Shown here: one piece after another, positions 60,937-64,000 of the stretch | How the letters are laid out: every line of letters begins with the position of its first letter | Numbering within the stretch: the first letter of the stretch is position 1 | NCBI RefSeq assembly: GCF_016654115.1 | Contig: NZ_JAEQAZ010000017.1 | Span: 17,323-81,322, forward strand | Source of the DNA: Streptomyces sp. MBT53 | Lineage (GTDB): Bacteria > Actinomycetota > Actinomycetes > Streptomycetales > Streptomycetaceae | Length of the DNA stretch: 64,000 nucleotides | Direction: 5' to 3' | Made by a program: the position numbers and the translations under genes | Notes under the pieces: generated by a model | The model's database searches: none | Told to the model about the DNA's origin: nothing | Seen by the model: only the letters and a program-made list of their open reading frames with translations

Positions 60937-61677
60937 TCACACGAGGTAGCGTCCGCCGTTGGTGCTGAGGGTCTGGCCGGTGACGTAGGACGCTTCCTCG
61001 GAGGCGAGGTAGGCCACCGCGTAGGCGACGTCCTCCGGCTGCCCGGCGCGCTTCATCGGCATGGTGGCGGCGGCCGCGTCCACGTCGACGGGGCCCTGGC
61101 GGACCAGCGGGGTGTCGATGAAGCCGGGCGGCACGTGGTTGACCGTGATGCCCTTCTCGATGTACTCGATCGCGAGGGCGCGGGTGAGGCCGATGACACC
61201 GCCCTTGGAGGACACGTAGTGCGCCATGGCGGGTGCGCCGGTCTGGGTGGAGGACGAGGAGATGTTGATGATCCGGCCCCAGCCCGCCGCGAGCATGTCG
61301 GGCACGATCTCCTGGGTGACCAGGAACGGGCCCTTGAGGTTGATCCCGATCATGCGGTCCCAGGACGCCTCGGAGATGCTGGTGAACGGCTCGTAGGCGG
61401 TGATGCCGGCGTTGTTGACGAGGATCGTGATCGGACCGAGGTCCTCGCGGGTGCGGGCCGCGGCCGCTGCCACCGCGCCGGCCTCGGCCGCGTCGCCCGA
61501 GACGGCGATCGCCGTACCGCCCGCCTCCTGGATGGCCGCCGCGGTCTTCTCGGCGCCCTCGGTGTTGAGGTCCCACACCGCGACCGCGGCTCCCCTGGCC
61601 GCGAGCACCTTCGCGATCGCCTGGCCGATGCCCCGGCCGCCGCCGGTGACGACCGCGACCTTTCCCTGCAGTGACAT
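60937..61677 (-). CDS. SDR family oxidoreductase, FabG-like
   Basis: This is a 246-residue classical SDR. VTGGGRGIGQAIAKVLAARG, NNAG, NISSSST (active serine region) and HYVSSKGG (Tyr and Lys) are complete, and the C-terminal GQTLSTNGG closes the cofactor site. It should oxidise a secondary alcohol to a ketone, or reverse, with NAD(P)H. In the cluster it fits oxidation of the P450 product to the ketone that a Baeyer-Villiger enzyme would use. It lies 58 bases after the CMD gene. Confidence 0.93.
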   Translation of the reverse strand: MSLQGKVAVVTGGGRGIGQAIAKVLAARGAAVAVWDLNTEGAEKTAAAIQEAGGTAIAVSGDAAEAGAVAAAAARTREDLGPITILVNNAGITAYEPFTSISEASWDRMIGINLKGPFLVTQEIVPDMLAAGWGRIINISSSSTQTGAPAMAHYVSSKGGVIGLTRALAIEYIEKGITVNHVPPGFIDTPLVRQGPVDVDAAAATMPMKRAGQPEDVAYAVAYLASEEASYVTGQTLSTNGGRYLV

Positions 61678-61735
61678 GTGCGCTCCCTTGCGCTCGTGCG
61701 CGGTGCCGGAGAACGGGCACCGGTGGTTCGTCCGG

Positions 61736-62131
61736 CTATTCGCCCAGGGCCTCGCGGGCCGCGGTACGGGCCGCCACGGCCTTGGGGAAGCCGGTGTACC
61801 CGGCGGAGTGGTAGATGACCTCGGCCAGCTCGTCCCTGGTCACCCCGTTGGTCAGGGCGACCCGGACATGGGTCTTCAGCTCGGTCTCGGCGCCGAGCGC
61901 GATCAGGATGCCGAGGGTGACGAGGCTGCGGTCGCGCGGGGCCAGACCCTCGCGGCCCCACAGCGCGCCCCACACGGTGGACAGACCGATCTCGACGAGA
62001 TCCTCGCCGAACTTGCCGTCCCGCATGTCGAGATCGCCCTCCGCGGGCACCACCCCGGGCAGCGCGGCACGAAGGGCTTTCAGCCCCGCGGCGCGCAGAT
62101 CGGTGGTTTCCTTGACGTCTTCGACGCTCAT
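61736..62131 (-). CDS. Carboxymuconolactone decarboxylase family protein
   Basis: This is a 131-residue single-domain protein of the CMD family, with VEIGLSTVWGALWGREGLAPRDRSLVTLGIL and ELAEVIYHSAGYTGFPKAVAA. The CxxC pair of the peroxidase-like (AhpD) subgroup is absent, which points to the decarboxylase or unclassified group. It is the first gene of the leftward catabolic operon, 42 bases downstream of the -10 element. ATG 62131 has GGGAG upstream. Its precise reaction is not predictable; decarboxylation or isomerisation of a lactone product is a reasonable idea. Confidence 0.9.
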   Translation of the reverse strand: MSVEDVKETTDLRAAGLKALRAALPGVVPAEGDLDMRDGKFGEDLVEIGLSTVWGALWGREGLAPRDRSLVTLGILIALGAETELKTHVRVALTNGVTRDELAEVIYHSAGYTGFPKAVAARTAAREALGE

Positions 62132-62173
62132 GCGTGACTCCCGGTGCATGCGGATTGCATTCGTCCCAAACGA

Positions 62174-62202
62174 AAGTTAGATCAAACGGTCGGTACAATC
62201 AA
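62174..62202 (-). promoter_or_regulatory. Promoter of the P450 catabolic operon
   Basis: Leftward, TTGATT (62202-62197) and TAACTT (62179-62174) are 17 bases apart. The expected start is near 62167, giving a leader of about 35 bases to the CMD ATG at 62131. The promoter is divergent from that of the Baeyer-Villiger gene, so both may share control. Confidence 0.75.
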
Positions 62203-62248
62203 TGCCTGTCGCGGATATGGCTGGTCCAAGCTCTCTCCGTCATCGCCA

Positions 62249-62277
62249 TTGATCGGGCCAAGCCCCTCATCTACTCT
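62249..62277 (+). promoter_or_regulatory. Promoter of the Baeyer-Villiger monooxygenase gene
   Basis: TTGATC (62249-62254) and TACTCT (62272-62277) are exactly 17 bases apart. The expected start is near 62284, leaving a leader of about 76 bases. An 18-base palindrome begins a few bases after the start and could block transcription. Confidence 0.7.
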
Positions 62278-62288
62278 CGGTCTGAATA

Positions 62289-62306
62289 TTCGACCGACTG
62301 GTCGAA
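62289..62306. promoter_or_regulatory. Palindromic operator near the Baeyer-Villiger promoter
   Basis: TTCGACC-GACT-GGTCGAA is a perfect 7-base-arm inverted repeat. It overlaps a second, near-perfect one, TCGGTC...GACCGA (starting 62278), so the region has two nested palindromes. It lies just after the predicted start of transcription. The regulator gene is not in the window. Confidence 0.7.
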
Positions 62307-62359
62307 CTATCAAACCAGGCTCATGTGGGAGCCGCAGCCCCAGTCACCATGGAGCGCAA

Positions 62360-63988
62360 ATGAGCGAATCTTCGAAGCCGGCGGTCCAGGACCGGGTCGA
62401 CGTCCTCGTCATCGGGGCCGGCGTCACCGGCATCTACCAGCTGTACACCGCCCGCGAGGCGGGCTTCTCGGTGCGGCTCCTCGAAGCGGGCACGGGTGTG
62501 GGCGGCACCTGGTACTGGAACCGCTACCCGGAGGCGCGCTTCGACTCCGAGAGCTACACCTACGGCTACCTGTTCTCGAAGGAGCTGTGGGAGGAGTGGG
62601 AGTGGTCGGAGCGGTTCGCGGGCCAGCCCGAGATCGAGCGCTACTTCAACCACGTCGTCGACAGGTTCGACCTGCGCCGCGACATCCGCACCGGCGTCAA
62701 GGTCACCTCGGCCGTCTTCGACGAGCCCTCCGGCACCTGGACCGTCCGCGGCAGCGACGGCACCGAGGTCAGGGCCCGCTACGTCGTCGCGGCCACCGGC
62801 AACCTCTCCGTGCCGTTCATCCCGGGCATCCCCGGCCGTGAGGACTTCCGCGGCGAGCAGCACCACACCTCGCGCTGGCCGAAGACCCCCATCGACTTCA
62901 CCGGCAAGCGGGTCGCGCAGATCGGCACCGGCTCCAGCGGGGTGCAGATCATCTCCGCGATCGCCGACGACGTAGCACAGTTGACGGTGTATCAGAAGGA
63001 CGCCGACTGGCTCACCCCGCTCAACAACGCGCCGATCACCGCGGAGGAACAGGCCGAGCTCAAGGCCAACTACGAGTCCATCAGGGACACGTTGAACACG
63101 TCACCCAGCGGCTTCCTGCACCAGATCGTCATGCGCTCCGGCCTCGACGACAGCCCGGAGGACCGCCAGGCGTTCTACGAGGAGCGTTGGAACGGTCCAG
63201 GCTTCACCAAGCTCACCGAGCACTACATGGACATGCTGTCGAACGAGACCGTCAACGCGGAGTGGTGCGCGTTCATGGCCGACAAGATCCGCAGCATCGT
63301 CAAGGACCCCGAGACCGCCGACAAGCTGATCCCCAAGGGGCATGGCTACGGCGGCCGCCGGCCCCCCTTCGGCACCGGCTACTACGAGACGTACAACAAG
63401 CCGAACGTCTCCCTCGTCGACATCAACACGACGCCGATCACCCGCATCACCGAGGACGGCATCGAAACCGCCGACGGTGTCGAGGAGTTCGACATCATCA
63501 TCTGGGCCACCGGCTACGACTTCGGCACCGGCGCCCTCAACAGGCTCGGCGTACAAGGCCGTCAGGGCCTGTCGCTCAAGGAGTACTGGTCGGACGGCCC
63601 GCGCACCTACCTCGGTGTCGCCACGGCCGGCTTCCCCAACTTCTTCTTCCCCGGCGGCCCGCACGGCGCGACCGGCAACAACCCGCGCTACGCCGGCGAC
63701 CAGGTGGAGATCATCACCGACGCCATCGTCCACGCGCGCGACCACGGCTACGACGTCGTCGAGGTCACCGAGGCCGCCGAGGAGGAGTGGACGGACAGCA
63801 TGAACAACAGCAAGATGTCCTCCTTCCTGGAGAGCAGCTACTTCTACGGCGGCAACATCCCCGGCAAGCCGGTCAAGCAGCTCCTCAACCCGACGGGCCG
63901 CTGGGCGCTCCAGGAGGCGATCAACACGGTCAAGCAGAACGACTTCCCGACCTTCGTCCTCACGAAGGCCGAGCAGCCGGACGCCTGA
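62360..63988 (+). CDS. Baeyer-Villiger flavin monooxygenase
   Basis: This is a 542-residue FAD/NADPH-dependent monooxygenase that inserts oxygen beside a ketone, making an ester or lactone. The FAD fold is VLVIGAGVTGIYQLYTAREAGF; the Baeyer-Villiger fingerprint FxGxxxHxxxW is F163-R-G-E-Q-H-H-T-S-R-W173; the NADPH fold is IGTGSSGVQII; and GGTWYWNRYPEARFDSES is typical of type I enzymes. The ATG at 62360 has GGAGCG ahead; the long in-frame extension upstream runs through the promoter and is rejected. It is divergent from the operon with P450 and SDR genes, so the pathway may oxidise an alcohol to ketone to lactone. The last 12 bases of the window after the stop hold nothing recognisable. Confidence 0.94.
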   Translation: MSESSKPAVQDRVDVLVIGAGVTGIYQLYTAREAGFSVRLLEAGTGVGGTWYWNRYPEARFDSESYTYGYLFSKELWEEWEWSERFAGQPEIERYFNHVVDRFDLRRDIRTGVKVTSAVFDEPSGTWTVRGSDGTEVRARYVVAATGNLSVPFIPGIPGREDFRGEQHHTSRWPKTPIDFTGKRVAQIGTGSSGVQIISAIADDVAQLTVYQKDADWLTPLNNAPITAEEQAELKANYESIRDTLNTSPSGFLHQIVMRSGLDDSPEDRQAFYEERWNGPGFTKLTEHYMDMLSNETVNAEWCAFMADKIRSIVKDPETADKLIPKGHGYGGRRPPFGTGYYETYNKPNVSLVDINTTPITRITEDGIETADGVEEFDIIIWATGYDFGTGALNRLGVQGRQGLSLKEYWSDGPRTYLGVATAGFPNFFFPGGPHGATGNNPRYAGDQVEIITDAIVHARDHGYDVVEVTEAAEEEWTDSMNNSKMSSFLESSYFYGGNIPGKPVKQLLNPTGRWALQEAINTVKQNDFPTFVLTKAEQPDA

Positions 63989-64000
63989 ACGCCCGGACGC

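Overview
The window is high-GC actinobacterial DNA and almost certainly comes from a Streptomyces chromosome. Support comes from strong G/C third-position bias, frequent GTG and TTG starts, dense GNAT/TetR/ROK/PknB/SpoIIE-type content, and an ethylmalonyl-CoA pathway block placed next to pssA/psd. I call 57 protein genes, the first one cut by the left edge. I see no rRNA, tRNA, CRISPR array, transposase or phage gene.

Layout. (1) 1-9503 is a carbohydrate-use locus. A leftward operon carries a GH27 glycosidase, two ABC sugar permeases, a GH95 enzyme, an acetyl-esterase and a solute-binding lipoprotein, and a ROK repressor is divergent from it. A CTTAGTTTCC element sits inside the operon promoter and is repeated just before the ROK start. 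(2) 9584-22417 holds gamma-glutamyltransferase, an inositol-phosphatase-like enzyme, a phytoene-dehydrogenase-like oxidoreductase coupled to a macrodomain protein, a PknB-type kinase divergent from a predicted NYN-nuclease/zinc/FHA protein, a secreted M1 peptidase, and a PiT phosphate transporter with a small membrane protein and PPK2. (3) 22531-34651 is mixed housekeeping: a MocR-type aminotransferase with a likely leaderless promoter, Ada-AlkA plus Ogt DNA repair, DeoR, Sir2, an orphan VapB-like antitoxin, NUDIX with an XRE regulator, an SDR, a TetR gene divergent from a reductase with a large palindromic operator, an ADP-ribosylglycohydrolase and glycerate kinase.

(4) 34731-45671 has psd-pssA (phosphatidylethanolamine synthesis) and then the ethylmalonyl-CoA block. 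The ccr-ecm-mcl-mch-mcd operon runs leftward from one promoter, with a TetR gene and a tandem-fused 3-hydroxyacyl-CoA dehydrogenase upstream. These enzymes carry crotonyl-CoA through ethylmalonyl-, methylsuccinyl- and mesaconyl-CoA to glyoxylate and propionyl-CoA, and also supply extender units. (5) 46012-57168 holds HEAT-repeat, GNAT, Rid, S33 peptidase, radical SAM and SRPBCC genes, a DHA2 MFS transporter with three C-terminal Ig-like repeats, a PAS-GAF-SpoIIE-HATPase phosphatase and a methyltransferase. (6) 57217-63988 is a catabolic cluster: a leftward six-gene operon (CMD family, SDR, ferredoxin reductase, ferredoxin, P450, SDR) divergent from a Baeyer-Villiger monooxygenase. This suggests hydroxylation, oxidation to a ketone, and ring or chain oxygenation of an unknown hydrophobic substrate.

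The most unusual signals are the kinase/NYN-FHA pair, a perfect 19-bp inverted repeat straddling the start codon of a Rid gene, the MFS-Ig fusion, a hairpin-bearing insert kept in frame in the SpoIIE phosphatase, an SDR lacking its catalytic tyrosine, and several operator-like palindromes placed on promoters.
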